Assembly: GCA_947579605.1 (NCBI GenBank)
Contig: OX388318.1
Span: forward strand, 23,608,098 to 23,672,097
Direction of reading: 5' to 3'
Length of the DNA stretch: 64,000 bases
DNA from: Athripsodes cinereus
Taxonomy: Eukaryota > Arthropoda > Insecta > Trichoptera > Leptoceridae
Below are positions 44,268 through 54,529 of the stretch, piece by piece. The position numbers and the translations under genes were made by a program. The notes under the pieces are model-generated. The model was not told where the DNA came from. It did not search any database and was given only the letters and a program-made list of their open reading frames with translations. Positions within the stretch are counted from its first letter, which is position 1; the number at the start of each line of letters is the position of its first letter.

Positions 44268-45893
44268 ATGAGAGGCAATGACAAGCCGCTGTCGGACCTC
44301 AAGGCGTACAGACCGATTACCTTGCTGCCTTCCTTCGGCAAGATCCTCGAGATCTTGGTGAGGAACCGGCTTGGACTGGCTCTGACGCAAGGGAGTTCTA
44401 AACAGTTTGGCTTTAGCCGGGGTCTCTCTACTGAGCATGCCATTGAAGCTTGTCTGAAATGGAAGGATGAAAGGCGAGAAAAGAATGTACTGGGTGTCTT
44501 CTTGGATATAGCTGGGGCGTTTGACAATGCGTGGTGGCCGCTTATCCTGGCCAAATTGAAGATACGGGGCTGTCCCCGCTGGTTGTATGACATAGTCTGC
44601 AGCTACTTCAGCGAAAGGTCTGTGGTAATTCACCACGCAGGGCATTTAGTTGAGAGGGAAGTCAGCATGGGCTGCCCACAAGGATCGGTCCTTGGACCGT
44701 TTCTTTGGAATGTCTTATTTGATGACCTTCTGAGGATGGAGCTGCCGCCTGGTTGCACAATTTTTGCATACGCCGATGATGCACTTCTCTTACTCTCCGG
44801 AGATACGAGGAGTGCGATCGAAAGCAAGTTTAGTATCGCGATAGATCGCATCTTGACGTGGGGCAGGGTGAATAGGCTTGTTTTCTCACCGAGCAAGACC
44901 TCCGCGCTGTGGTTGAAGGGTGTGCTGGGAAGGGGCAGGAACCCGGTGCTTCGGATGGATGGGCATCCTGTGAGGGTTGTCGATGAAGTCCGATACCTGG
45001 GGGTTGTCCTTGACAGGGGCTTCACCTTTCTTCCGCACGTGCGAGCGACTGCCGAAAAAGCGGGAGTGTTATTTCACACTCTACGCAGACTCAGTCGTGG
45101 TACTTGGGGCCTTAAGGCGCGGACTGTGCGTACCATTTATCGGGCGACGTATGTGGCTCAGGTCACTTATGGTGCTCGTGTTTGGTCGCACCGTCTTGCT
45201 GTTGGTTCTGTGTCCGCGGCGGTCTTGAGGGGACAGAGACTCCCCCTGCTCGCCGTCACCGGTGCATATAGAACGGCCGCTAGCGATGGCCTTCCTGTCA
45301 TCGCTGGTGTGCTGCCCGCGGATTTAGAAATTTTAGATTGTGTAGCCAGGCGTAAGCTCAAGGCTGACGGCAATGTTGAACATCTCGGAATCTCCGTTCA
45401 TGCGGAGCCCGGGACTAGAGGGCTCAGTAGGGCAATCGGCATGATCCGAAAGAGAACTTTGGAGGTCTGGCAAGATAGGTGGGATCGAGGGAGAACTGCT
45501 AGATTGGTCTACAGTTTTCTCCCTGACGTATGTGAGAGAATGAAAAGGCGATTCCTTTCCCTCAATCACCATGCCGTCCAGCTTGTGACGGGACACGGTG
45601 ATCTAAAGGGCAGGTTATATGACCTTGGCCTAGCGGAGAACCCGTGGTGTGTTTGTGGGTTGGGGGCGCAGTATGCTGGGCACATCCTTTGGGAGTGCTC
45701 CGTGATGAATGATGCTAGAGATGCAATGATAGATGATATGAGTGAGAGCACTCCCAGACCAATTTGGTTTGGGGAGGTTCTGCAATGCCCGAGGAACCTT
45801 AAAGCATTTTTGGTGTTTGTGGATGTATGGGTATCTCGTTGGGAGCTTCTGCGTCGGCCGGGTTCACCCCCGCCTGACGCGGGAGAGTCTTAG
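44268..45893 (+). CDS. R1-clade LINE ORF2, 5'-truncated reverse transcriptase
   Basis: 541 codons, all open. The endonuclease and first RT motifs are absent; the element begins at NDKPLSDLKAYRPITLLPSF. RT motifs follow: FGFSRGLSTEHAIEACLKW, FLDIAGAFDNAWW, MGCPQGSVLGPFLWNVLFDD and the catalytic FAYADDALLL. A C-terminal CCHC is seen as CVCGLGAQYAGHILWEC. GC content is clearly higher than the surrounding hAT. The first codons (MRG) are not LINE sequence: they come from the duplicated target. It is a different, more diverged element than the one at 2.7-8 kb. Antisense ORFs here are shadows. Confidence 0.9.
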   Translation: MRGNDKPLSDLKAYRPITLLPSFGKILEILVRNRLGLALTQGSSKQFGFSRGLSTEHAIEACLKWKDERREKNVLGVFLDIAGAFDNAWWPLILAKLKIRGCPRWLYDIVCSYFSERSVVIHHAGHLVEREVSMGCPQGSVLGPFLWNVLFDDLLRMELPPGCTIFAYADDALLLLSGDTRSAIESKFSIAIDRILTWGRVNRLVFSPSKTSALWLKGVLGRGRNPVLRMDGHPVRVVDEVRYLGVVLDRGFTFLPHVRATAEKAGVLFHTLRRLSRGTWGLKARTVRTIYRATYVAQVTYGARVWSHRLAVGSVSAAVLRGQRLPLLAVTGAYRTAASDGLPVIAGVLPADLEILDCVARRKLKADGNVEHLGISVHAEPGTRGLSRAIGMIRKRTLEVWQDRWDRGRTARLVYSFLPDVCERMKRRFLSLNHHAVQLVTGHGDLKGRLYDLGLAENPWCVCGLGAQYAGHILWECSVMNDARDAMIDDMSESTPRPIWFGEVLQCPRNLKAFLVFVDVWVSRWELLRRPGSPPPDAGES

Positions 45894-46418
45894 GGTTGGT
45901 TTTTGCCCTTTGTGGCGTTGGCGCGATAGTGAACTCGTTTTCTCGTTGTATCGTCCTGTCTCCCTTGGTGGAGAGTAGGTTTGGGAGGTATGTCCCTTTT
46001 GGGAGGGTTTAATGTTTTCACACCATTCGGCACTGGTGATTCTCGGGCTCGCGCCTTCTGAACGCCAAATAACAAGTTTCTGGACACCTCACTTCGGCTT
46101 TTGTTACTCAGCAATTTTTATATATCATATTTACTCGATGTTATCTACCTTATATTAATTGTACTTTATTTTGTCCTGTTTTATGTTTTTTTTATATAAT
46201 TTTGTATTTTTTTTTTTATTCAATAAAATAAACATACTTTCAAAAGGGGCATTGAAGAGAGTGTAGTTTAAAAGATTCCCACGACGGCGGTTTTAGCCGG
46301 TCGGTCCTTCAGACCTGCCCAATGGCCCGCCCGTGAGGACAATTTTGGTTTGAATGTGCGGATAAATAGGAGTCTATGACTCCTGAAATATCCGGGTGTG
46401 AGGTGGGTCTCTCTTCAA
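44276..46418 (+). mobile_element. 5'-truncated R1-clade LINE nested in the hAT element
   Basis: The insertion is bounded by a 15-bp direct duplication, TGACCCGATGAGAGG, at 44261-44275 and 46419-46433; R1-type elements make duplications of this size. The 3' UTR has AATAAAATAAAC near 46222 and then a GC-richer 170-nt terminus bounded by inverted 12-mers. There is no terminal poly(A). Confidence 0.9.
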
Positions 46419-46420
46419 TG
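46250..46420 (+). repeat. LINE 3' terminal segment bounded by inverted 12-mers
   Basis: CATTGAAGAGAG at 46250-46261 and CTCTCTTCAATG at 46409-46420 are exact complements. The segment between them is GC-rich (CCACGACGGCGGTTTTAGCC, GGTCGGTCCTTCAGACC). In RNA this would form a closed terminal structure, a plausible recognition element for the LINE reverse transcriptase. Confidence 0.8.
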
Positions 46421-46950
46421 ACCCGATGAGAGGACGAGACGACTGTACGCCAAGCATATCGCAGGCGGCGTGGAAGGGAAACAGCCCGAACGGCGAAGTT
46501 CTCGCGCGCAGGTTGAAACGCGTTTGTTATTTGGAATTAAATAGAATCTCCCTCGAATTCCAAATAATATATGTTAAATCTTAAATTAACATCGATTATT
46601 CTATCAGATAATTGAACATTAAATGTTCGTTACTAAATTAATAAATACCTATTAAGTTACAATAATAATTGTAAAAAATATATTTAGAAAACCTTTTGAA
46701 ATATGCTCGCGATCGACTTAAAAACCTCTCGCGATCGACCAGTCGATCGCGATCGACTGTTTGAGCACCCCTGCTCTAAATAATATCATTTTCCAAAAAT
46801 AATATTTCTTTCTGAAGTCTAATGGTCTTTTTTCAACTATTACAATTATTATACCACTTCAAATGAAAATTGTTTCAAAATCGTCTTTTTCACCATGAAA
46901 GTCTTGAGTAGCCTCAAAGCACTCTCCTACAGTACCTACCCTGGGGCATA

Positions 46951-47084
46951 GACAAACCGCACTTGGCGATCAACTACTGGCGAACTTTTCGACAATCTAT
47001 CTACAATGTACTGTGTAATAATGCATTATTGTTGCGGCTATTGTCGAAAATTCGTTTGTAGTCGATCGCTAAGTGCGGTTTGTC
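46951..47084. mobile_element. MITE, 134 bp, TA target
   Basis: The inverted ends are GACAAACCGCACTTGGCGAT and ATCGCTAAGTGCGGTTTGTC, with TA on each side (46949-46950, 47085-47086). Almost the whole element folds back on itself. Confidence 0.85.
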
Positions 47085-47086
47085 TA

Positions 47087-47625
47087 GGGGGTCCTGTCTA
47101 TTCAAAGCTTTATTGGGTGCCCTAGAAAAGGTCACTCATTTGGCACAAAGTTCCTGTGGTTAAATTTTCACTCCCAAGTACCCAATAACTATGAGAAAAG
47201 GCACAAAGAAAAAATAAAAATGTTTTCATTGTTCAACCACTTACATTCATTGTTCCCACTTTAGTGAAACCTCGAATGACCTATTTGATAATTTCTTGGG
47301 CTCTTTTAATAGATCTAAAATAGATCTTTTTTAATCCTTATTACTTGTTCTGGACACTGTAATTATTTAGAAAAAAAAATTGTTACCAAAACTAATAGTA
47401 TTTGTAATTTAAGGCAATCAAATTATCAAAATTTACATAAATTTTACCTCATTCCTTCATATAAGTTTTGGGCTGGGTTTTTCGTTTGAAGGGATTGTAA
47501 TTTTTAAAATGCTTATACTAAAATTGCCAACATTACTGCTATCATTTCATACGTAACCATTGATTTTCTGTAGAATTAGTTGCAAGTGAGGAATGCTTAA
47601 GATTTTTAAAAAATAGTTATGAAAG
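47087..47625. other. Probable intron, AT-rich
   Basis: No element or exon is recognised before the candidate exon at 47626. Confidence 0.4.
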
Positions 47626-47763
47626 TAGAGGACTCTTTTGTAATAACCTGTTGGTCAGACGACCTAATGTTTGTAGATATGACCAGTTCCTCAATAGTCG
47701 CCGGGATTGAGGAGGGAGCCGAGTGCTTGGAAAGGAGACACACTAGCCTACAGCTCACTGGAG
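47626..47763 (+). CDS. Candidate exon, possibly of the ORP9-like gene
   Basis: Unrecognised product. After an AAAG acceptor, with phase 1 as needed by the exon at 41300-41387, it reads VEDSFVITCWSDDLMFVDMT, then IVAGIEEGAECLERRHTSLQ and LTG, followed by a good donor GTGAGT. The polypyrimidine tract is poor. The codon content looks real against the AT-rich background, and phase agrees with both neighbours. It could belong to another gene, or be chance. Confidence 0.4.
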
Positions 47764-47932
47764 GTGAGTGCCACATTATCACTCCACCTTTTTTAAGTAT
47801 TTTCCTTTGCATGCTGTCTTGTAGAAAGTTGATGGCAATGTTTTTCGTAGAATAAACTTTCTTGTTTTGCACAATTATTTTTTGTTGCCCAGTTATTCTT
47901 TATTTATTCTTTGCAATTTGAATAGCTGGATA

Positions 47933-48283
47933 CACACGTAAAGATAAATCTCACCGATAAATCGTACCAATAAATCGGCAGATAAATTGGTTTAAAATAT
48001 CGTTAAGATAAATCGGTCTTTTGACACTAACAAGCAAATTTATCTAAGCGATTTTGTGTCACCAATTTGTCGGTCAGTTAATTTGGTAAATGATTGTATG
48101 CTGAACAGTATTGCATCACAGATAAAATGGGCCAATTTATCTGTCACTATTCATAACCAATTTATCGTTGAGCTTTCAGTTTTTATAGACAACACTAACC
48201 TGCAAATTTATCTCTAAGATTTGACAAATCAGAGATATATTGTTCTAATTGTACAGATAAATCTTTACGTGTGTATCCAGCTA
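47933..48283. mobile_element. MITE, about 350 bp, TA target, GATAAAT-rich
   Basis: The inverted ends are GCTGGATACACACGTAAAGA+TAAATCT and the exact complement AGATAAATCTTTACGTGTGT+ATCCAGC, bordered by TA. The interior repeats GATAAAT(T/C)GG and ATTTATC many times in both orientations. No coding capacity. Confidence 0.88.
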
Positions 48284-48300
48284 TTGTCTATGTACTAAAT

Positions 48301-49102
48301 TCCATATATGGGGATTGCAACCATATCACACACTATTGACTTATTTTCTAAATTCCATATATGGGGATTGCAACCATATCTCACACTATTGACTTATTTT
48401 CTAAATTCCATATATGGGGATTGCAACCATATCTCACACTATTGACTTATTTTCTAAATTCCATATATGGGGATTGCAACCATATCTCACACACTATTGA
48501 CTTATTTTCTAAATTCCATATATGGGGATTGCAACCATATCTCACACACTATTGACTTATTTTCTAAATTCCATATATGGGGATTGCAACCATATCTCAC
48601 ACTATTGACTTATTTTCTAAATTCCATATATGGGGATTGCAACCATATCTCACACTATTGACTTATTTTCTAAATTCCATATATGGGGATTGCAACCATA
48701 TCTCACACACTATTGACTTATTTTCTAAATTCCATATATGGGGATTGCAACCATATCTCACACACTATTGACTTATTTTCTAAATTCCATATATGGGGAT
48801 TGCAACCATATCTCACACTATTGACTTATTTTCTAAATTCCATATATGGGGATTGCAACCATATCTCACACTATTGACTTATTTTCTAAATTCCATATAT
48901 GGGGATTGCAACCATATCTCACACACTATTGACTTATTTTCTAAATTCCATATATGGGGATTGCAACCATATCTCACACTATTGACTTATTTTCTAAATT
49001 CCATATATGGGGATTGCAACCATATCTCACACACTATTGACTTATTTTCTAAATTCCATATATGGGGATTGCAACCATATCTCACACTATTGACTTATTT
49101 TC
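48301..49102. repeat. Tandem array, 15 copies of a 53/55-bp unit with CArG boxes
   Basis: ATGGGG start points at 48308, 48361, 48414, 48467, 48522, 48577, 48630, 48683, 48738, 48793, 48846, 48899, 48954, 49007 and 49062 mark 15 units. Lengths alternate 53,53,55,55 over most of the array, so a 216-bp higher-order period is visible (identical 64-residue spurious ORFs recur every 216 bp). Units differ by one CA dinucleotide pair in CACACTATTG. Every unit contains CCATATATGG, a perfect CC(A/T)6GG box. Confidence 0.95.
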
Positions 49103-49107
49103 TGTAG

Positions 49108-49199
49108 CTTTGGACGAGAGCCCTGTAAAAGGCAGATGGATATTCATAACACATCGCGAATCAGACGTTAAAGTTAATATACTGGCTATCCACTTGTGA
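49108..49199 (+). CDS. Candidate terminal exon after the CArG array
   Basis: Unrecognised. The acceptor TTATTTTCTGTAG is built from the end of the last array unit. In phase 1, as required by the 47763 donor, it reads ALDESPVKGRWIFITHRESD then VKVNILAIHL and a TGA stop (49197-49199). If spliced to 47626-47763 and the ORP9-like exons, it would end a short protein without an ORD. A donor inside it (AAAGTTAAT) is weak, so either a terminal exon or chance. Confidence 0.35.
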
Positions 49200-51011
49200 G
49201 ATATACGGTGATGGTGTACATATTGTGTAGGCCAAGAGATGAGATATATTAAAAAGCACACATTTTACCACGAAAATTAAATGCCGGCTGAATATTATCA
49301 CAATCCAAAAAATACAAGTTGTGGCACCGCACAGGGTTGCCATATTAATAATCATGTGGCAAAGTACTTTTGTGTGTTTACATTAAATCATTTGTATTGC
49401 CCTTTTTGATTGTGTTTTAAGAATAGTTTTATAAAATTCCACCGTTCTTAATGTTCATCAAACATTATATTGAAATCCATATCCAAGATCAATTTTTTTC
49501 TTGAAATGGTATGATTTGTATTTTCAATCTCACTAAATATTTATCATCATAACTCATATATAATTCCAATAATAAAATATACATCAATTTCTTTAATCAA
49601 AAACCTATCCCAGAATTGAGCGTGGCTCATGCTCTGGGAAGGGAAATAAAAGGGACTATCGGCTGGTTCCATAAAAATAGAAACATCTTTTTATATTTTC
49701 ACAGAAAAAAACTTCTAGTAGTAATTATAATATCCCCTATTCTATATTGATTCAAACTAAAATAAGAACGTTCCTAAATTTAACAAGTGCAGGAGCAAGC
49801 TGTAAGCGAAATGCCGTGCTATGGGGAGCTAGTTTTTTTCACATATACAAAAATTGATAAATTTGTACTAAATACCTAGAAAACACTAATATGTATAAAC
49901 AAGTTACAAGTCGATAAAACTTATGTACTTACCAATCTATGTATATAAGGGGTAAAATCCGATTTTGATAGTCAGGGGTCACAAACTGTCACAAATCGAT
50001 ATGAATATTTTAATTCACATTTTACTCACTTAATAAAGTTTGATGCATAATTTACAGTAAAGTTAAATATACAGATATACATATGTGGTGTAAAATAAAT
50101 TTAAAATGATTTTTAGTGTGATTAACCATAAAACAAGGATGAACGCACGGTGCAACATCACAATCCACTGTCATTATTCATCAACTTCTTCATCTGTCGG
50201 CAAATTTCTGTTAGCCATTGTCAATTTTATGTTTTAACTTACATCCAAAAATATTATCACTAAATATCACTTAAAAAATAATATTACGTTTATTTTATAG
50301 ATTAACATGATGAAAAAAATACTCAATAGCACTTTGTAAGTATTTAAATAAAAAAAGTTTAAGAAATCATACGTACACTTAGTACCACTGCACATAAAAA
50401 ACACATATTTAATATCGCCGAACAAAAAAAAAATATTTACGAAAGCAAAAGTATTAGTAAATAGCACTCGAGTTTCATCAAATTGAAAAATGACGCAGTA
50501 TATTTTGAAATAAACGCAAAAATACTAAGCAGATTCAACGATCGCGTGATGATTACGAAGCGTGCGAAAAAATGGTTGACATTCTATGGCTGCGTCACGT
50601 GATATCTAAAATCTACTGTAGTTTGGTCGGTAATTAAAAAAACTGTAATCTGTGTGTAAAATATTTAATAATTGAGTTCATAGATGTCTGTAGTATGAAT
50701 ATTTTGAAGTTAACTCCCGTAGAAGTGATTTTATAGGCAATGACGTCGAGGAACGTCCATACTCCTTTAAGAAAAAATATTGTCGGACGTTGAGGAACGT
50801 CCATGCGCTCGCTCTTGTTAATAATTAAGGTCACTTAAACTAAAATTTGTGTTTTGTATAAAATTTCATAGTTTATAGAATACTAATGTGCACTAACTGA
50901 AATTGAAACGTTCCTATTTTAGTTAGTGCACACTAAAAATGACTAAGATTAGGGGGTAATAATTCGTTGTGACTAATAGAATTTTGACATTTCAGTCTTT
51001 AATTAAAATGG
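49200..51011. other. AT-rich sequence, no gene recognised
   Basis: 49661-49730 resembles one end of the MITE at 51012 (CTGGTTCCATAAAAATAGAA). 50595-50602 is TCACGTGA, and 50741-50802 holds a pair of GACGT(T/C)GAGGAACGTCC palindromes in a CpG-richer patch. A 14-codon minus ORF with a good start context lies at 50218-50174. No exon can be defended. Confidence 0.4.
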
Positions 51012-51193
51012 ACTGGTTCCATAAAAATTAAAGTGTCTCTTTAAATTTTTGCGGAAAAAACATCTAGCGTTATCAACTCACAGTAAGTAATAGAACTATG
51101 ACATTTCTGTCTTTAAATAATACTTTATCTTTATGGAGCAGGCAGTTTATCTTTGTGAAACCGAAACCAGCTGTTTATCTTTATGGAACCAGT
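51012..51193. mobile_element. Small MITE with ACTGGTTCCATAAA ends
   Basis: ACTGGTTCCATAAAAATTAA at the left and TTATCTTTATGGAACCAGT at the right are inverted. Related single ends occur at 49661 and 32413. Target duplication not resolved. Confidence 0.7.
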
Positions 51194-51834
51194 AGTAAGC
51201 GTAGTTTAATACTGCAAATATATTTTAATCCTCTTTACTGAGTAATTGACTTTCGCGGTCACAGCAGTTTTTCAAGTTTAATGTATGTTTGAATGAGTAT
51301 AATATCAATGAATGCATGCGTTGATACAAGGATAATCCTTATTGATTTTCTATGCAAATTCATTTCTATTTCTATGTGAAAGTGTTAACTCTTTTTCTGT
51401 TACTATGCTCGCTTGATTGTGTTGACATAATGTATCCTGTGATACATGGGCGTTTTCAGCAAGGTTAGTATCCGAGGATCCAGAAAATACTTGGAAAGTA
51501 GGCAAGTTATTATTAAAGTGTAGGAAAAGTATAAAAAGTGGGAAAATTGACATAGAAATGAGAAGCTATCTTCCCTCCTCCTTTTAAACTCAGGCTAGAT
51601 ATGAGATGGATCTAAAATTATAGAACAAAAAATGAGGAGATTGTGTGAAATATTTCAAATTTCTAAATCAAATTAAAAATCTGGCAATGAAGGAGTAGGT
51701 ATTTTGCATTTAAGGAAACTTAAAAAAGTCCACACATTTGATAGTTGTAACAACAAAAAATTGTTAAGCTATGGCCCCTCACCCCTTAGAAAAAAATCCT
51801 GGATACACTATGTACTGGTGTAATATAATATACT

Positions 51835-52110
51835 ATTGTACACCCTCATGCCTTATCTGAAGTGGAGTAGGCAGAGAAGACGGTACACCACACAGCTCTT
51901 TACCCACATGCTTCCAAATTCATTCACTTTCTCAAACACACACACTGATTTCTCTTGCTAAACACGCAGCTGTTCTTAAGAATTTGATCCACATGATCAA
52001 GCTGTGTTGTTCTCGGATGTTTGCTCTTTTTCACACCTCCTCTTTCAGACAAATACATCTTCGTTGTCATCCTTCCATTGTCCATTCGCTCCACATGTTT
52101 CTAATAATAC
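51835..52110 (-). mobile_element. Decayed LINE tail (RGRPRTTW family), minus copy
   Basis: ACACCCTCATGCCTTATCTG, GTAGGCAGAGAAGACGGTAC, AAGAATTTGATCCACATGAT and TCAGACAAATACATCTTCGT follow the order of the 36820-37198 copy with many substitutions. No open frame remains. Confidence 0.7.
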
Positions 52111-52374
52111 AATTATGTATGAAGTACTCTATGGATGGCTTCTATGCGATAAGTAACAAGAAATAAATTTGTGCATGATCCCCTAATAGTGTTAATAAAT
52201 TTTGTGCATGGTCATCTTAATACAAGGTGATTGGTAGCCTCATTGATGTTTGAGTGGAAAACTGAAGGGTATTTGGATTCATCAAAAACCCAAATCTTTT
52301 TAGTTGTTTCTCATGTCTCATTTTTATGTAGAAAAATGTTTAAACTTTTTTTCAAAGATGAATCTGGATATGTA

Positions 52375-52445
52375 ACAAATACAAATGCACCCTAGACACC
52401 CTCACAGTAAGCAATAATATGCTTGCGTCGTGAAGGTGGAGTAAG
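52375..52445 (-). mobile_element. SINE 3' fragment, minus copy
   Basis: CACCCTCACAGTAAGCAATA and GCTTGCGTCGTGAAGGTGG parallel the minus SINE at 9396-9510 (CACAGTAAGCTGAAAGCTTG CGTCTTGAAAG). Confidence 0.45.
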
Positions 52446-54085
52446 TTGGTAGTGAGTGGAATTAATATTTATTATTAGAATTATATTTCAGTGTATCTCA
52501 ATTGAAAGTCAGAGACTTACTTACCATGAGGGTACTGACCAACAATTACAAGTTTTTTGGCTGTCCCGTCTTCTGTAAATTTTCAGTGTCGCATAAAAGG
52601 CATTCATTCGTTCATATAGCACATTAAACAGATTTAATTCAACGATGATGTGATGTGGCACCCATTCTTAATTTCATAATTATTTTAATATTATAGACCG
52701 ACTGCACTTGGTGGAAGTTCATGTTAAATTGACAAAAATAAAACACATCTAAATTTAGTGACACAGTGACTTTATTAATCGTGAGCCAGCCTTAAGGAGG
52801 CCCCTTTAGCAGAAACGATAAAACATTCAATTTTCAACAAGTTTGGTACACAAACTCTCAAAACTTGTTGACCCTACGAACATTTTGATTTGATAAAATA
52901 TGAAAACAAATATTAATTACCAATATCAAACTTTAACTTTAAAAAAAACTTGATTTTAGTTTCATAGTATTCGTTTATAAAAAAGCATATTTCTAAAAAT
53001 CAAATTCGGGGGTGTGTTTGGTACATAAATGCACGAGAATCCTACAAATTTTCATATATATTTTTTAATATTACGAATACTTAGATAGTTATTACAATTA
53101 TAGAACAAATAAATTATATTTTTTTTTTGTTTTTTTTCATGGATATTGACCGATTTAAATTTTTTTTTTTTTGATAAAATTTCTCATTGGAACCAAAAAT
53201 CACCACATGAACTCGATTTTTTGTATACTAAATAAAGTTTGCTAAAATCTATAGTATTTATATGCTTGATAGGATGAATAAAAAATATTTAATTTACAAA
53301 TAATTTGTGTTTTGATATAACAAAGAGTACCTAAATGTATCTCGTCAGTCTGCGATTTATTTATTTATTAGTAAAAAACTAATATTGGTTATAAATATTT
53401 GTTTTTTTTATTTTATCAAATCAATATGTTCGCAAAGGTCAACAAGTTTTGGCAGTTTTTCTATCAAATTTGTTGAAAATTGAATATTTTACCGTTTTTG
53501 CTAAATGGGCTTAAGGAGCTTGCACTCTCATCATCACACTAATGTAAAGTCATTTTACTTTAACCAAATGGCCAATATTCTTTTACACTTAAATTAACCA
53601 CCTCCTTATAGTGTTATTGTGCAGATTCCTCGATGTTACTAGCATGCTTTTTATAATCCTGAGATAGTAGTGTGACTCACGTGTCGCCTCTCGTGTTGTG
53701 CTGATTCCACTTAATACATTGGTTTATTATTATCACTCAGGGCCGATGCAAGAACATTAATTTCAGTCCTGTTTTATTTTATTTTACCCATTGTCCATTA
53801 CATTTTTGTTTATTTTTTACTGCACATTGAATTAAAAGAACTATATATTGAGTATTTAATATTGATTTTACTTTGTTTATTGATGTGATTTGTTTTGTTT
53901 TTAATTAATTGTATACATTTTTTTTTAATTTGAAGACTATTATTGTTAAATTTATCATGTGTTGTAAAAGGCAAAATGCCATATATTGTCCAATAAACAA
54001 ATAAATATTTGGTTATTTTAGATAACTATCTTAATTGTTACATTATCAAAAAATTCTTTTATAACATATTAACTCACAGGTTCTC
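52446..54085. other. AT-rich sequence with T and A runs
   Basis: A degenerate family X trace lies near 52560-52680. Two inverted AT-rich segments (52830-52870 and 53440-53510: CAACAAGTTT..., ...AAATTTGTTGAAAATTGAAT) suggest a worn fold-back element of about 700 bp. No gene. Confidence 0.4.
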
Positions 54086-54094
54086 CTTTTTGTG

Positions 54095-54215
54095 TTGATA
54101 ACATCAATAAGACATTCTGGATGGGTGTACGAACTGAAAATGTTAAATGTCTTAAACGTGATGCATAACGAATACTTGCCTCTTACAGAAGACTTATTCT
54201 TTACCAGGGACTCAT
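54095..54215 (+). repeat. Degenerate family X copy
   Basis: AAGACATTCTGGATGGGTGT, ACTTGCCTCTTACAGAAGAC and TCTTTACCAGGGACTC are in family order with many changes. Confidence 0.5.
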
Positions 54216-54529
54216 CTTTGCTAATTCTAAATTTGAATATAAAAAATAAACCGTACGCCTGCTCTGTGTTCTAACCATTAGTATTGTCTCATGTCTGGCC
54301 TCTTGATTCCTATAGTCATCTATAATATAGTCTTGCACATGTGTGGTTTAAAGTGTATTGTTATAATTAATTAAATGATAATTTTATGTCTCAGCCGGGA
54401 GCGGATCCCCTGCTTAGTGGATACACTCCTTGTCTTTCAAATATACATCTCACTCACTGTCAAACGTGTCTTTTTATATTCTACAGTATTGCTAAGTTTT
54501 TAGTAGGCATGCGTTTGTAATAATAATAA

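Larger units (their letters stand above)
41921..46773 (-). mobile_element. hAT DNA transposon, interrupted by a nested LINE
   Basis: The ends are CAGGGGTGCTCAGAC and the inverse ...TTTGAGCACCCCTG. Both are flanked by CTCTAAAT (41913-41920, 46774-46781), the 8-bp duplication of hAT elements. The subterminal regions are rich in GATCGA(C), likely transposase-binding repeats. Without the nested LINE and its extra duplication the element is about 2.7 kb. It carries a minus-strand BED-finger transposase with one frameshift. The insertion is in the intron after the 41300 ORP9-like exon. Confidence 0.93.

Noticed and set aside
48301..49102. CRISPR-like array
   Set aside because: Repeats are contiguous with no unique spacers, and the genome is eukaryotic.
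48361..49107. Series of 64- to 104-residue ORFs (GIATISHTIDLFSKFHIWGL)
   Set aside because: They are by-products of the 53/55-bp array; frame jumps between unit types show no selection on coding.
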